Assembly (NCBI RefSeq): GCF_030651995.1
Contig: NZ_JAUSBN010000035.1
Coordinates: 1-64,000 of the forward strand
Direction: 5' to 3'
Length of the DNA: 64,000 nucleotides
Source of the DNA: Reyranella sp.
GTDB lineage: Bacteria; Pseudomonadota; Alphaproteobacteria; Reyranellales; Reyranellaceae
Shown: positions 54,671 to 63,639 of the stretch, piece by piece
Layout of the letters: each line of letters opens with the position of its first letter
How positions within the stretch are numbered: position 1 is the first letter of the stretch
Notes under the pieces: generated by a model
Seen by the model: the letters and a program-made list of their open reading frames with translations, nothing else
Told to the model about the DNA's origin: nothing
Database searches by the model: none
Made by a program: the position numbers and the translations under genes

Positions 54671-55438
54671 TCAATCGACGCCCTCGGCCCACGGGGCCCA
54701 GAGATGCGCCAGCAATACGACGGCGCCGTAGAGCAAGAGGCCCACGACGGAAATCCAGACCAGGGCGGCGAACGCCACGGAGGTGTTCATGCTGCTCTGT
54801 GTGGTCACGATCACGTAGCCCAGGCCGCGCTGGGAGGCGACGAACTCGCCGACGATCGCGCCCACCACCGCGGCGGTCGCGGTGATCTTCAGCGCGCTCA
54901 GGATGTAGGGAAGGGCGTTGGGGATACGGATCTTGACGAAGATCTTCCATTTCGGCGCGTTGAAGACGCGGCCGAGATCGAGCATGTCCGGCTCGACCTG
55001 CGACAGGCCGACGGCGGTATTGATGACCACCGGGAAGAAGCCGATCAGCGCGCCCATCAGCATGTTGGGGAAGATGCCGTAGCCCATCCAGATCAGGAAC
55101 AAAGGCGCGATCGCCACCTTGGGCAGGGTGTTTACGAACACGAGGAACGGCACGAGCGCGTTGGCGAGAATGGGCGACCAGGCGATCGCGACGCCCAGCG
55201 CCACCCCGACCACGGCGGCCATCAGGAAGGCGCCGATGATCTCGAGGGTCGTGGTCCAGAGGTGGGGCCACCAGACCGTGTCGCCGTGCCAGAGCGCGTT
55301 CCAGACCGAAAGCGGGGCGGGGAGGAGATACTCGCGGATGTTCCCGAAGGTGACGGCGGCCTGCCAGCTCGCCAGCAGGAAGGCGAAGAGGGCGAGCGTC
55401 GGCCAGTAGCGGTTGGCCATGGCGCCGAATTTCGTCAT
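54671..55438 (-). CDS. ABC transporter permease (SsuC/TauC family), second importer
   Basis: A 255-aa inner-membrane permease with about six helices. VPFLVFVNTLPKVAIAPLFLIWMGYG and the EAA loop DLGRVFNAPKWKIFVKIRIPNALPYILSALKITAT are typical. First gene of the leftward operon. The 108 bp to the divergent isomerase gene (55439-55546) should contain both promoters; I could not place boxes with confidence. Confidence 0.94.
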   Translation of the reverse strand: MTKFGAMANRYWPTLALFAFLLASWQAAVTFGNIREYLLPAPLSVWNALWHGDTVWWPHLWTTTLEIIGAFLMAAVVGVALGVAIAWSPILANALVPFLVFVNTLPKVAIAPLFLIWMGYGIFPNMLMGALIGFFPVVINTAVGLSQVEPDMLDLGRVFNAPKWKIFVKIRIPNALPYILSALKITATAAVVGAIVGEFVASQRGLGYVIVTTQSSMNTSVAFAALVWISVVGLLLYGAVVLLAHLWAPWAEGVD

Positions 55439-55546
55439 GCGCGCCGAGCGATGAAACTGTTCATCGCTTTCATCCCGCTGATATCATGTGCCCCCATGCG
55501 ATGAGACTGGCGAACGCGCATTTGCCCGTCAAGGCGAGGTTCGTCC

Positions 55547-56365
55547 GTGAAGCTTTCCCTCTGCAATGAAGTCATCCGCGAGTTGTCGTTCGAGCGCCAA
55601 TGCGTTCTGGCCGCGGCGCTCGGCTACGAAGGGCTGGAAGTCGCGCCCTTCACCCTGGGCGACGATGCATGGCGCATGCCAGCCGCCGGGCGTGCTTCCG
55701 TGCGCCGGGCCTGTGCCGACGCCGGCGTGGAGGTGAGCGGGCTCCACTGGCTCCTGGCAGCGCCGGCGGGCTTGTCGATCTCCACCGAGGATCGGGTGGT
55801 GTGGCGGCGCAGTGTCGATGTGATGCTGTCGTCCATCGAACTGTGCGCTGAACTGGGGGGCGCCTATCTCGTTCATGGGTCGCCCGCGCAGCGCCGCGTG
55901 GCCCAACCGGATGACGCGAAGCGGGTCGAGGAAGCCTGGGCCGCCGCTGCCGCCACTGCGGAGAAGGCCGGTGTGGTCTATTGCCTGGAGCCGCTGGCGC
56001 GACCGGATTGCAGTTTCGTCAATACGCTGGCCGAGGCCGAAGCTGTCGTCCGGCGCATCGGCAGCCCAGCGTTCCGGCTGATGATCGACACGCTGGCCTC
56101 CAGCCTGGAAGAGAAGGAGCCGGTCGCCGATGCCGTCCGCCGCTGGATGCCCACCGGGCTGATGGCGCACGTCCAGTTCAACGACCGCAACAAGCGCGGG
56201 CCGGGCGAGGGCGCCGACAAGTTCGCCCAGGTGGTCGAGGCGCTGCGCGACACCGGTTATGATGGCTGGATCGCCATGGAACCCTTCGTCTACGAGCCCG
56301 ACGGTCCGACCTGCGCGGCGCGCATGATCGGCTATGTTCAAGGTCTGCTGGAGCAAACTGCATGA
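55547..56365 (+). CDS. Sugar phosphate isomerase/epimerase (xylose isomerase-like TIM barrel)
   Basis: A 272-aa TIM barrel of the AP-endonuclease-2/xylose isomerase-like family. MKLSLCNEVIRELSFERQCVLAAALGYEGLEVAPFTLG opens it; the metal ligands likely lie in the glutamate of YCLEPLARPD, the aspartate of LMIDTLASS, the histidine of MAHVQFND and the glutamate of IAMEPFVYEP. Epimerises or isomerises a sugar or inositol. GTG start at 55547. Its last 4 bp overlap the enolase-superfamily gene. First gene of the rightward catabolic run. Confidence 0.9.
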   Translation: MKLSLCNEVIRELSFERQCVLAAALGYEGLEVAPFTLGDDAWRMPAAGRASVRRACADAGVEVSGLHWLLAAPAGLSISTEDRVVWRRSVDVMLSSIELCAELGGAYLVHGSPAQRRVAQPDDAKRVEEAWAAAAATAEKAGVVYCLEPLARPDCSFVNTLAEAEAVVRRIGSPAFRLMIDTLASSLEEKEPVADAVRRWMPTGLMAHVQFNDRNKRGPGEGADKFAQVVEALRDTGYDGWIAMEPFVYEPDGPTCAARMIGYVQGLLEQTA

Positions 56366-57807
56366 AAGTGAAGGTTGAGGCGGTCGACCGCTTCGAGCGC
56401 GACCACCGCCTGCGCCTGCCGTTCCGCTTCGGCGTCATCACCGTGACGCAGGGCATCCAGGCGATCATCCGTGTGCGCATTGCGCTGGAGGATGGCCGTA
56501 CCAGCGAGGGCGTCGCCGCCGAGGCGCTAGGCGCCAAGTGGTTCGAAAAGAGCCCGGACTTCTCCGACGCCCAGAATCTCGACCAGCTCCGCCAGGCCCT
56601 GCACCTCGCCATCGACCACTACACCGCACGTGGCTTCGATACGCCGTTCGGCCTCTATGCCGGGAACTATCGTCAGCAGATCGCGCGCGGCGCCGAGCTC
56701 GGCCTCAATCCGCTGGTCGCCTCCTATGGGCCGGCGTTGCTCGACCGCGCGATCGTCGATGGACTTGGCAAGGCGACCGGGCAGTCCTTTGCACAGATGA
56801 TCACGGCCAATGTGCCGGGTATCTCAGCGACCGATCTGACGCCCGATATCGACGGCGATCATCTCTCGGGCTTCCTCAAGGGGCTGAAGCCACGCCCGTC
56901 GATCGATCTGCGTCACACGGTGGGCCTGGTCGATCCGCTGACGAAAGCCGAGCGTCCCGCCGCGGAGCGCGTGAATGACGGGCTGCCGGAGACGCTGGAA
57001 GAGGTCGTCTCCTACTATCGCGGCCGCTACTACAAGCTGAAGGTCGGCGGCGACGTCAGGGCCGACCTCGACCGGCTGACGCGCATTGCGTCCGTGCTCG
57101 ACGCCGGAGCGGGCGACTACAAGGTTACCTTCGATGGAAACGAGCAGTACGACGATGTCGACGGCATCGTGGAACTGTGGCGCAAGGTCGAGGAGACGCC
57201 GGCGCTCGCGAAGATGGTCAAGGCGACGCTGTTCATCGAGCAGCCGATCAAGCGCCAGGCGGCGCTCAGCCGGCCGGTGACGGCATTGGCCAAATACCGT
57301 CCGGTCATCGTCGACGAGTCCGATGGCGAGCTGTCGACTTTCCCCGAGGCGCTGAAGCTCGGCTATGCCGGCGTTTCGACCAAGAATTGCAAGGGCTTCT
57401 ACAAGTCGATCCTGAACGCCGCGCGCGTCGCCAGACTCGGGCCCGGCTATTTCATGTCGGCCGAGGATCTGACGACGCAGCCCGGCGTCAGCGTGCAGCA
57501 GGACCTGGCACTGGTGTCGCTGCTCGGCCTCACGCATGTCGAGCGCAACGCGCATCACTTCATCGACGGCATGTCGTCGGCCTCCGAGGGCGAACAGAAT
57601 GCCTTCGTGGCCGCACATCCCGATCTCTACGAGCGGCAGCCGGGCAGGCCGGCGCGGCTCAAGGTCAGGGACGGCGCACTGGCCCTGGGATCGCTCGGGT
57701 GCCCGGGTTTCGCGGTCGGTGTCGATCTCGACTTCGCGGCGCTTCGGTCGATGCCCGACGCTCCGCGTGAACGCCTGGTTCCGGCCCATCCTGGAGGCAA
57801 GAAATGA
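56362..57807 (+). CDS. Enolase superfamily enzyme (mandelate racemase/muconate lactonizing-like)
   Basis: A 481-aa member of the enolase superfamily, longer than the usual 350-400 aa. K225-x-K227 in YYKLKVGG is the catalytic pair, metal ligands are D258 (TFDGNEQY), E293 (FIEQPI) and D318/E319 (VIVDESDG), and K341 (VSTKNCKG) lies on the next strand. That lysine-lysine arrangement resembles muconate-lactonizing or epimerase members; no His-Asp dyad is obvious. It would dehydrate, racemise or isomerise an acid. Coupled to both neighbours by overlaps. Confidence 0.88.
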   Translation: MKVKVEAVDRFERDHRLRLPFRFGVITVTQGIQAIIRVRIALEDGRTSEGVAAEALGAKWFEKSPDFSDAQNLDQLRQALHLAIDHYTARGFDTPFGLYAGNYRQQIARGAELGLNPLVASYGPALLDRAIVDGLGKATGQSFAQMITANVPGISATDLTPDIDGDHLSGFLKGLKPRPSIDLRHTVGLVDPLTKAERPAAERVNDGLPETLEEVVSYYRGRYYKLKVGGDVRADLDRLTRIASVLDAGAGDYKVTFDGNEQYDDVDGIVELWRKVEETPALAKMVKATLFIEQPIKRQAALSRPVTALAKYRPVIVDESDGELSTFPEALKLGYAGVSTKNCKGFYKSILNAARVARLGPGYFMSAEDLTTQPGVSVQQDLALVSLLGLTHVERNAHHFIDGMSSASEGEQNAFVAAHPDLYERQPGRPARLKVRDGALALGSLGCPGFAVGVDLDFAALRSMPDAPRERLVPAHPGGKK

Positions 57808-58835
57808 GTACCAACCTTCCGGCTCGCTTCGACAGCGTCGCAGCCGTCGAGGACTTCATGACCGCCCCGTCCGCCGAACTGGTGGCTGATCTGGCGGCGA
57901 CGCCGGGCGACATTCTCGTCCTGGGCGTCGGTGGCAAGATGGGCCCGACTCTGGCGCGCATGGCCAAGCGCGCTGCGCCTTCCAAGCGCGTGATGGGCGT
58001 GGCGCGTTTCAGCGAGCCGGGCGTGCGGGAGGCGCTGCAGAAGGCGGGTGTCGAGCCAATATCGGCCGACCTGTTGGACCGGGCGGCGCTGGAAAGCCTG
58101 CCAAAGGCCGACAACGTCGTGTTCATGGCGGGCCGCAAGTTCGGGGCAACCGGCGACGTGCCGCTCACCTGGGCGATGAACGTGCAGGTGCCGGCGATGG
58201 TCGCCGAGGTGTTCAAGGAGTCGCGCATCGTCGCCTTCTCGACGGGATGCGTCTACCCGTTCGTGCCGGTCGACAGCGGCGGAGCGACGGAGGAGGCGCC
58301 GCCGGTGCCACCCTCCGGCGACTATGCGAATTCCTGCGTCGGCCGCGAACGCATGTTCGAGTACTTTTCGGCGCGCCACGGCACGCCCGGCCGGCTGTTC
58401 CGTCTCAACTATGCGATCGACATGCGCTACGGCGTCCTGCACGACGTTGGCCGCAAGGTGCGAGACGGCGAGCCGATCGACCTGTCGATGGGCCATGTGA
58501 ATGTCATCTGGCAGGGCGATGCCAATTCCGTCGCGCTGCGCTGCCTCGCGCGCGCAACCACGCCCACGACACCGATCAACGTCACCGGGCTGGAGACGAT
58601 CGAGATCCGCTGGCTGGCGGCGGAGTTCGGCAAGTTGCTGGGCAAGACACCGACGCTCACGGGCAAGGAGGCCCCGACCGGCTGGCTGAACGATGCAAGG
58701 CGCATGGAAAAGGAATTCGGGCCCCCCAGCGTGCCGCTCTCGAAGATGATCGAGTGGACCACCGACTGGCTGGAACGCGACATGGCCACTCTGAACAAGC
58801 CCACGCACTACGAGGTGCGCGATGGCAAGTACTGA
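57804..58835 (+). CDS. NAD-dependent epimerase/dehydratase-like SDR with altered catalytic motif
   Basis: A 343-aa extended SDR. The nucleotide site is VLGVGGKMGPTLA (about 39-51), with AGRKFG and FSTGCVYPF further on. The usual YxxxK triad reads Y174-A-N-S-C178, so the lysine is a cysteine; the tyrosine and the serine/threonine are kept. This may change the reaction or make it a binding protein. Start overlaps the enolase gene by 4 bp; its end overlaps the GNAT gene by 14 bp. Confidence 0.84.
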   Translation: MSTNLPARFDSVAAVEDFMTAPSAELVADLAATPGDILVLGVGGKMGPTLARMAKRAAPSKRVMGVARFSEPGVREALQKAGVEPISADLLDRAALESLPKADNVVFMAGRKFGATGDVPLTWAMNVQVPAMVAEVFKESRIVAFSTGCVYPFVPVDSGGATEEAPPVPPSGDYANSCVGRERMFEYFSARHGTPGRLFRLNYAIDMRYGVLHDVGRKVRDGEPIDLSMGHVNVIWQGDANSVALRCLARATTPTTPINVTGLETIEIRWLAAEFGKLLGKTPTLTGKEAPTGWLNDARRMEKEFGPPSVPLSKMIEWTTDWLERDMATLNKPTHYEVRDGKY

Positions 58836-59691
58836 CGCGTTGGACGTCAAGCCGATCGATCCCGAGCAGAGCGACGCGGTGTGGCCGCTGTCGATCGAGG
58901 CAGGCTGGAACCAGAACGTCGCCGACTGGCGATTCATGCTGGGCGCCGGACGCGGCTTCGGCTGCACGGTGCCGGACGGAACGTGGCAGGCAAGTTCGTT
59001 GATCCTGCCGCTTGGCCAGAAGCTCGCCTGGATCAGCATGGTGCTGGTGACGAAGGAGCGTCGCCGGGGCGGCGTCGGCACCAGCCTGCTGAAACGCTGC
59101 ATCGAAGAGGTTCGTGCGGCGGACGCCGTCGCCGGCCTCGATGCGACGGAGCAGGGGCGGCCGATCTACTTGACGCTCGGTTTTCGAGACCTTTATCCTA
59201 TCGCGCGCTGGCACTTTGACGGGGTCAAGGCCGAGGCTGTCGCGCCGCCGCCCGGCGTCACGATCCGGCCGATCACGCCCGCCGACCTGCCGCGGCTGGC
59301 AGTATACGACCGGCCGCTCACTGGCATGGAACGCCCGTCCATCCTGATGCACCTGGCCTTGCGTCAGCCCGGCCGCGCCTGGCTGGCCGAAGACGTGGGC
59401 GGCAAGATCGTGGGCTTCGTGCTGGGCCGCGAAGGCCGGGTGGCGACGTCGCTGGGACCGGTCGTGGCCGACCGCGAGGCCATCGCCCTGACGCTGATCT
59501 CGCGAGCAGCCTCGGCCGCGCCGGGACCGTTCATCATCGACGTGCCGGAGGCGCATCAAGCCGTCCGCGCCTGGCTCCAGGGGCAGGGAGCGACTTCGCC
59601 CCGAGGCTACATGCGGATGACCCTGGGCACCGCCAAGGGACTGGACGATCCTTCGCACGTCTTCGCTCTCGCGGGCCCTGAATTGGGATAG
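58822..59691 (+). CDS. GNAT-family N-acetyltransferase
   Basis: A 289-aa protein with two GNAT-like halves. The acetyl-CoA loop is in VLVTKERRRGGVGTSLLKRCIEE (the RRxGxG motif is RRGGVG). The C-terminal half (ITPADLPRLAVYDRPLTGMERPSILMHLALRQPGRAWLAEDVGGKIVGFVLGREGR, then GYMRMTLG) is a second, more divergent GNAT-type fold, as in YitH/HmsR-type acetyltransferases. Its substrate is unknown; the cluster suggests an amino-sugar-acid or amine. The start overlaps the SDR gene. Confidence 0.85.
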   Translation: MASTDALDVKPIDPEQSDAVWPLSIEAGWNQNVADWRFMLGAGRGFGCTVPDGTWQASSLILPLGQKLAWISMVLVTKERRRGGVGTSLLKRCIEEVRAADAVAGLDATEQGRPIYLTLGFRDLYPIARWHFDGVKAEAVAPPPGVTIRPITPADLPRLAVYDRPLTGMERPSILMHLALRQPGRAWLAEDVGGKIVGFVLGREGRVATSLGPVVADREAIALTLISRAASAAPGPFIIDVPEAHQAVRAWLQGQGATSPRGYMRMTLGTAKGLDDPSHVFALAGPELG

Positions 59692-59700
59692 GATGCAGGC

Positions 59701-60774
59701 ATGAGCACCGACAAGGCCCTCCACTGGCGCGAACTTCCGGCGCCGGTTCTGTCCCTGCTGCGGCAGGGCACCGTCATCCCCGCGCATCCGCTGGCGCTCG
59801 ACACCGACCGCAACTTCGACCGGCCGTCGCAGCGCGCGCTCAGCCGCTACTATCTCGATGCCGGCTCCGGCGGGCTGGCGGTGGGTGTGCATTCCACGCA
59901 GTTCGCCATCCGCGAGGTCGGGCTCTATCGCCCGGTCCTGGAACTCGCCATCGAGACGGCGCGCGACTGGACCGACCGGCCCTTGGTCATGATCGCGGGC
60001 GCCGTCGGGAAGACGGCGCAGGCGGTCGAGGAAGCGCGCACGGCGCGATCGCTCGGCTATCACGCGGTGCTGCTGTCGCTGGCGGCGCTGAAGGGCGTCA
60101 GCGAGGACGAGCTGATCGAGCATTGCACCGCGGTCGCGAAGGAGATGCCGCTGATTGGCTTCTACCTGCAGACGGCGGTGGGCGGCATCAAGCTGTCGCG
60201 CGAATTCTGGGCCCGCTTCGCCGCGATCGACAATGTCGTGGCGATCAAGGTGGCGCCGTTCAACCGCTACCGCACGCTCGACGTCTGCTTCGGCATCGCG
60301 GCGGCGCACGCCGAGGAGCGCATCACCCTCTACACCGGCAACGACGATCACATCGTGGCCGATCTTGTTACGCCGATGGTCGTGCGCACCGGCAACCGCG
60401 AGGTGACTCTGCGCTTCCAGGGCGGGCTGCTCGGCCACTGGAGCGTCTGGACCCGTGGCGCCGTGAAGATGCTGGAGAAATTGAAACTTTCCGTCTCGAA
60501 CGGCGCGATCCCGCCCGAGATACTGGCGCTGGATTCCTTCGTGACGGACTGCAACAGCGTCGTGTTCGACGTCGACCATGATTTCGCGGGCTGCATTCCG
60601 GGCTGCCACGAGATCCTGCGGCGGCAGGGGCTGCTCCAGTCGGTCGAATGCCTCGATCCGCATGAGAAGCTCAGCGCCGGCCAGAGCGAAGGGATCGACC
60701 GGCTCTACGCGACCTATCCCGAGCTGCACGACGACGCCTTCGTGGCGGCGAACCTCGAGCGCTGGCGGAACTGA
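59701..60774 (+). CDS. Dihydrodipicolinate synthase family aldolase/lyase, second copy
   Basis: A 357-aa DapA-family TIM barrel, longer than the typical 290-320 aa. The Schiff-base lysine is K183 in NVVAIKVAPF; the tyrosine is Y155 in LIGFYLQ. The usual GTTGE loop reads GVHSTQF, so substrate recognition differs from DapA. It is only distantly related to the 5257-6213 protein. It would cleave the keto-acid made upstream (a KDG-aldolase-like role), by context. GGATAGGATGC lies before the ATG at 59701. Confidence 0.87.
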   Translation: MSTDKALHWRELPAPVLSLLRQGTVIPAHPLALDTDRNFDRPSQRALSRYYLDAGSGGLAVGVHSTQFAIREVGLYRPVLELAIETARDWTDRPLVMIAGAVGKTAQAVEEARTARSLGYHAVLLSLAALKGVSEDELIEHCTAVAKEMPLIGFYLQTAVGGIKLSREFWARFAAIDNVVAIKVAPFNRYRTLDVCFGIAAAHAEERITLYTGNDDHIVADLVTPMVVRTGNREVTLRFQGGLLGHWSVWTRGAVKMLEKLKLSVSNGAIPPEILALDSFVTDCNSVVFDVDHDFAGCIPGCHEILRRQGLLQSVECLDPHEKLSAGQSEGIDRLYATYPELHDDAFVAANLERWRN

Positions 60775-60777
60775 CCG

Positions 60778-62196
60778 TTGGAAGACCTGTTCGCGACACG
60801 TGATGCACTGGCCGTCGCGGAGCTGGTCCGCAGCCGCCAGATCGGCGTGCGCGAGGTACTTGACGCCACCTTGGCGCGCCTCCGTGAGGCCAATGTCGAA
60901 CTGAACGCCATCACCGACTTCTACGAAGACGAGCTGCTCGGGAAGTCGATCGCGGCGGCGGGCGACGGGCCATTCCACGGCATTCCCTTCGTCGTGAAGC
61001 AGCTGATGGCCGATTGCGCCGGCACGCCGACCACGGTCGGCTCGCGCTTCTTCGCGAAGGAACCGGTGGCCTTGCATGACAGCGCGGCGGTGGCGCGCAT
61101 GCGTCGCGCTGGCCTCGTGATCGCGGGCCGCAGCAACACCAGCGAGTTCGGGCTCGCACCGACCACGGAGCCCGCCTTTGGCGGCGCCACGGTCAATCCG
61201 TGGCGCGCCGACCTGTCGCCCGGCGGCTCCTCCGGCGGGTCGGCAGCGGTGGTGGCGGCACGCGCGCTGCCGATGGCGCACGCGACCGACGGCGGCGGGT
61301 CGATCCGTATCCCGGCCTCGCTGTGTGGCCTGTTCGGGCTGAAGCCCTCGCGTGGCCGTATCAGCCTGGCGCCGATCGGCGAGACCCTCGCCGGGGCGGG
61401 CGCCCAGCTCTGCGTCTCGATTTCCGTGCGCGACAGCGCGGCCCTGCTCGAAGCGCTCGCGGGCGGCGAACCGGGCGATCCCTATCGCGCGCCCGAGGCC
61501 GAAGGCTCCTTCCTCGAGGCGACGCGACGGTCCCCGGCGCGGTTGCGCATCGCCTTCCTGCGCAAGCCGGTCGGCTGGGAGACGATGGATCCGGCTCTGG
61601 TCGCGGCTGTCGAGCAGGCGGCGAAGCGCCTGGAAGTGCTCGGTCATCACGTCGAAGAGGCGGTGCCAGATTACGATCCGGTCGCGACCGGCATCGCCTT
61701 CGGAACCGTGATGTGCGCCAACACCTTCACCAACATCCAGGTGCGTGCCAATGGCCGCGTGCCGGGTCCTGGCGATCTGGAGCCAGTAACGCAGCTCTAT
61801 GCGGAGCAGGGAGGCAGGATCAGCGCCCACGACTATATCCGCGCGGTGCAGACCTTCCATCGCACCGGCCGGCAACTCGGCGCCTTCTTCGAGAGGTTCG
61901 ACATTCTCCTCTCGCCGACGATTGCCCGCCCGTCGCTGCCGCTGGGCACCGTGCGCATGGACGGCACTCTGGAGGAATACGAGGCCGGGCTCGCGCCGAT
62001 GGTGGCCTTCACCTCGGTCTGCAATGCCGCCGGTGTGCCGGCCATGTCGGTACCGCTCGAGTGGACCGAAGACGGCCTGCCGATCGGCATGCATTTCGTG
62101 GCACGCTACGGTGCCGAAGCCACCTTGTTGTCACTGGCTGCCCAGCTCGAGCAGGCGCATCCATGGCGCGAGCGGTGGCCTGGACGGGTGACGTGA
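60778..62196 (+). CDS. Amidase signature family protein
   Basis: A 472-aa amidase. The Ser-cisSer-Lys triad: K74 in FVVKQLM, the cis-serine S151 in PGGSSGGSAA and the nucleophile S175 in DGGGSIRIPA. It hydrolyses an amide to acid and ammonia. The start is TTG at 60778, 3 bp after the aldolase stop, with GGCGGAA upstream. Its TGA overlaps the next ATG by one base. This enzyme gives the run an N-containing substrate or intermediate. Confidence 0.93.
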   Translation: MEDLFATRDALAVAELVRSRQIGVREVLDATLARLREANVELNAITDFYEDELLGKSIAAAGDGPFHGIPFVVKQLMADCAGTPTTVGSRFFAKEPVALHDSAAVARMRRAGLVIAGRSNTSEFGLAPTTEPAFGGATVNPWRADLSPGGSSGGSAAVVAARALPMAHATDGGGSIRIPASLCGLFGLKPSRGRISLAPIGETLAGAGAQLCVSISVRDSAALLEALAGGEPGDPYRAPEAEGSFLEATRRSPARLRIAFLRKPVGWETMDPALVAAVEQAAKRLEVLGHHVEEAVPDYDPVATGIAFGTVMCANTFTNIQVRANGRVPGPGDLEPVTQLYAEQGGRISAHDYIRAVQTFHRTGRQLGAFFERFDILLSPTIARPSLPLGTVRMDGTLEEYEAGLAPMVAFTSVCNAAGVPAMSVPLEWTEDGLPIGMHFVARYGAEATLLSLAAQLEQAHPWRERWPGRVT

Positions 62197-62630
62197 TGGC
62201 AAAATTCTGGCGGATGGCGGTTGCGGGATTTGTCGCCGGCGTGCTGAGCGTGCTGGTGTTTCACCAGTGGGGCTTCTACGCCGCTGCGGAACTCGGCTTC
62301 GGCCGGCCCAGTCTCTACAGCATGCGGCCGGTGCCGCCTTGGGGCATCCCGACCATCGCGTCGCAAGCCTTCTGGGGAGGTCTTTGGGGTGCCCTCGGCG
62401 CCTTCGTCGTCGCACGCCTGCCCGGCATCCTGAAAGGCGCCCTGGGCTGGATCCTGTTCGCGATCACGCTGGTATTGGCGGTGAACTGGTTCGTCGTCCT
62501 GCCGATCAAGGGTGCACCGATCGGCGGCGGCTGGCGGCTGCCGGGGGTTGTGGTGGTGCCGATCGTCTATGCCCTCTGGGGCTTCGGCATGTGGCTGTTC
62601 TACGGGCTCGTCCGCAGGCTGCTGAAGTAG
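62196..62630 (+). CDS. Small integral membrane protein of unknown function
   Basis: A 144-aa protein with four hydrophobic segments (about 4-24, 54-78, 84-103, 121-140), ending YGLVRRLLK. Starts at the ATG at 62196, sharing one base with the amidase stop. The FHQWGFYAAAELGFGRPSLYSMRPVPPWGIPTIASQAFWGGLWG part is characteristic but I know no named family. Co-transcribed with the amidase. It converges with the 62658-63629 gene. Confidence 0.75.
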   Translation: MAKFWRMAVAGFVAGVLSVLVFHQWGFYAAAELGFGRPSLYSMRPVPPWGIPTIASQAFWGGLWGALGAFVVARLPGILKGALGWILFAITLVLAVNWFVVLPIKGAPIGGGWRLPGVVVVPIVYALWGFGMWLFYGLVRRLLK

Positions 62631-62657
62631 CGGGGCCCGCCGGGCTGGCGACTGCGG

Positions 62658-63629
62658 TCAGAGCTTACGCATCACCATCTGCGAGCCGCCGCCCCAGATC
62701 GGCAGATAGGCCATCTTGTAGCCGGCGCCGCCGGTCACGATCGGATGGATCGCCTCCGGGGAGGCGGCGACGTCCTTGCCCTGGTCGAACAGGTATTGCT
62801 GGACGCGCCTGATGTCCCAACCCTCGTGCCGCGCGATCTTCTCGGCCAGTTCGAGCGGCAGGAGAAGGACCTGTTCGCCGCGCCCGCTCTTTCGGCTCTG
62901 GCCCGACATCGCGATCTCGGCCTGCATGCCGGCAACGACCGGGTCGAGGATCGCCGCGGGCGTGGCGCCTTCTCCATCGCCGGGCAGCACCTCGGCGGTG
63001 CCTGAAATGCCCATCACCGTGAGGGCGCTCTCGTCTTTGCTGAGGCCGTGGCGTTCGGTGAAGGTGGGGAAGGGACCGTCGTTCCTCTCGGCGAAGCACA
63101 GCGTGTACTTGGCGGGCTGGCCCATCGTCGCCATGTCGCCCGTGTCCGATCTGGCGCCGCCGATGTTGCGCAGGCAGAGCTGCAGGGCGCGGCCGATGCA
63201 GGCGTTGGCGCGGGTGCCGGGACCGATCGTGTTGGTCAGCGCGTTGACGCCCAGCGTGCGGACAATCGGGCCGTGGAGGCAGAGCGCGACCGCGGCACTG
63301 CCGGTGGTCGTGGCGATGCCGAGGAGATTGAAGTCCGGTTCGAGCATGGCCTGCGCCGCCGCCAGGACGACGGGCAGTTCGGCCGGCAGGCAGCCCGCGA
63401 TCACGCACTGGTAGGCGACGGACTCGGGCGTGATGTCGCCGAACATCGGCGGCATCATTCCGAGGGAGTCCGCCCGCCCGGCGATACCGGCGATCATGGC
63501 GTCGAGCCGCCTCTGCGTGGGCGGGACCAGCGGGAGGCCGTCCGAGAGTTCGGCCTCCGCCAGGATCTGCTGTGCGTTCTCCCAGGCCGTCGATTCGTCG
63601 ACGACCGGCCAGCCGCACCACTCGTTCAC
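62658..63629 (-). CDS. Unrecognised protein with duplicated C-terminal domain shared by the next gene
   Basis: A 323-aa soluble protein that I cannot name. It starts EWCGWPVVDESTAWENAQQILAEAELSDGLPLVPPTQRRLDAM, continues with GDITPESVAYQCVIAGCLPAELPVVLAAAQAMLEPDFNLLG, and ends with an alternating hydrophobic block VLLLPLELAEKIARHEGWDIRRVQQYLFDQ and GGAGYKMAYLPIWGGGS. The last 90 residues are clearly homologous to the 63640-64000 product. GTG start at 63629 is chosen because it opens the conserved part, 10 bp after the upstream stop. Two cysteines near the start and three in the middle are conserved-looking. Function unknown. Confidence 0.8.
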   Translation of the reverse strand: MNEWCGWPVVDESTAWENAQQILAEAELSDGLPLVPPTQRRLDAMIAGIAGRADSLGMMPPMFGDITPESVAYQCVIAGCLPAELPVVLAAAQAMLEPDFNLLGIATTTGSAAVALCLHGPIVRTLGVNALTNTIGPGTRANACIGRALQLCLRNIGGARSDTGDMATMGQPAKYTLCFAERNDGPFPTFTERHGLSKDESALTVMGISGTAEVLPGDGEGATPAAILDPVVAGMQAEIAMSGQSRKSGRGEQVLLLPLELAEKIARHEGWDIRRVQQYLFDQGKDVAASPEAIHPIVTGGAGYKMAYLPIWGGGSQMVMRKL

Positions 63630-63639
63630 GACGGGTCGC

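Noticed and set aside
58657..62094. A 1145-codon open frame on the minus strand
   Set aside because: Antisense to the GNAT, aldolase and amidase genes, all with intact motifs. The product is low-complexity (Arg/His/Gly rich) with no recognisable fold.
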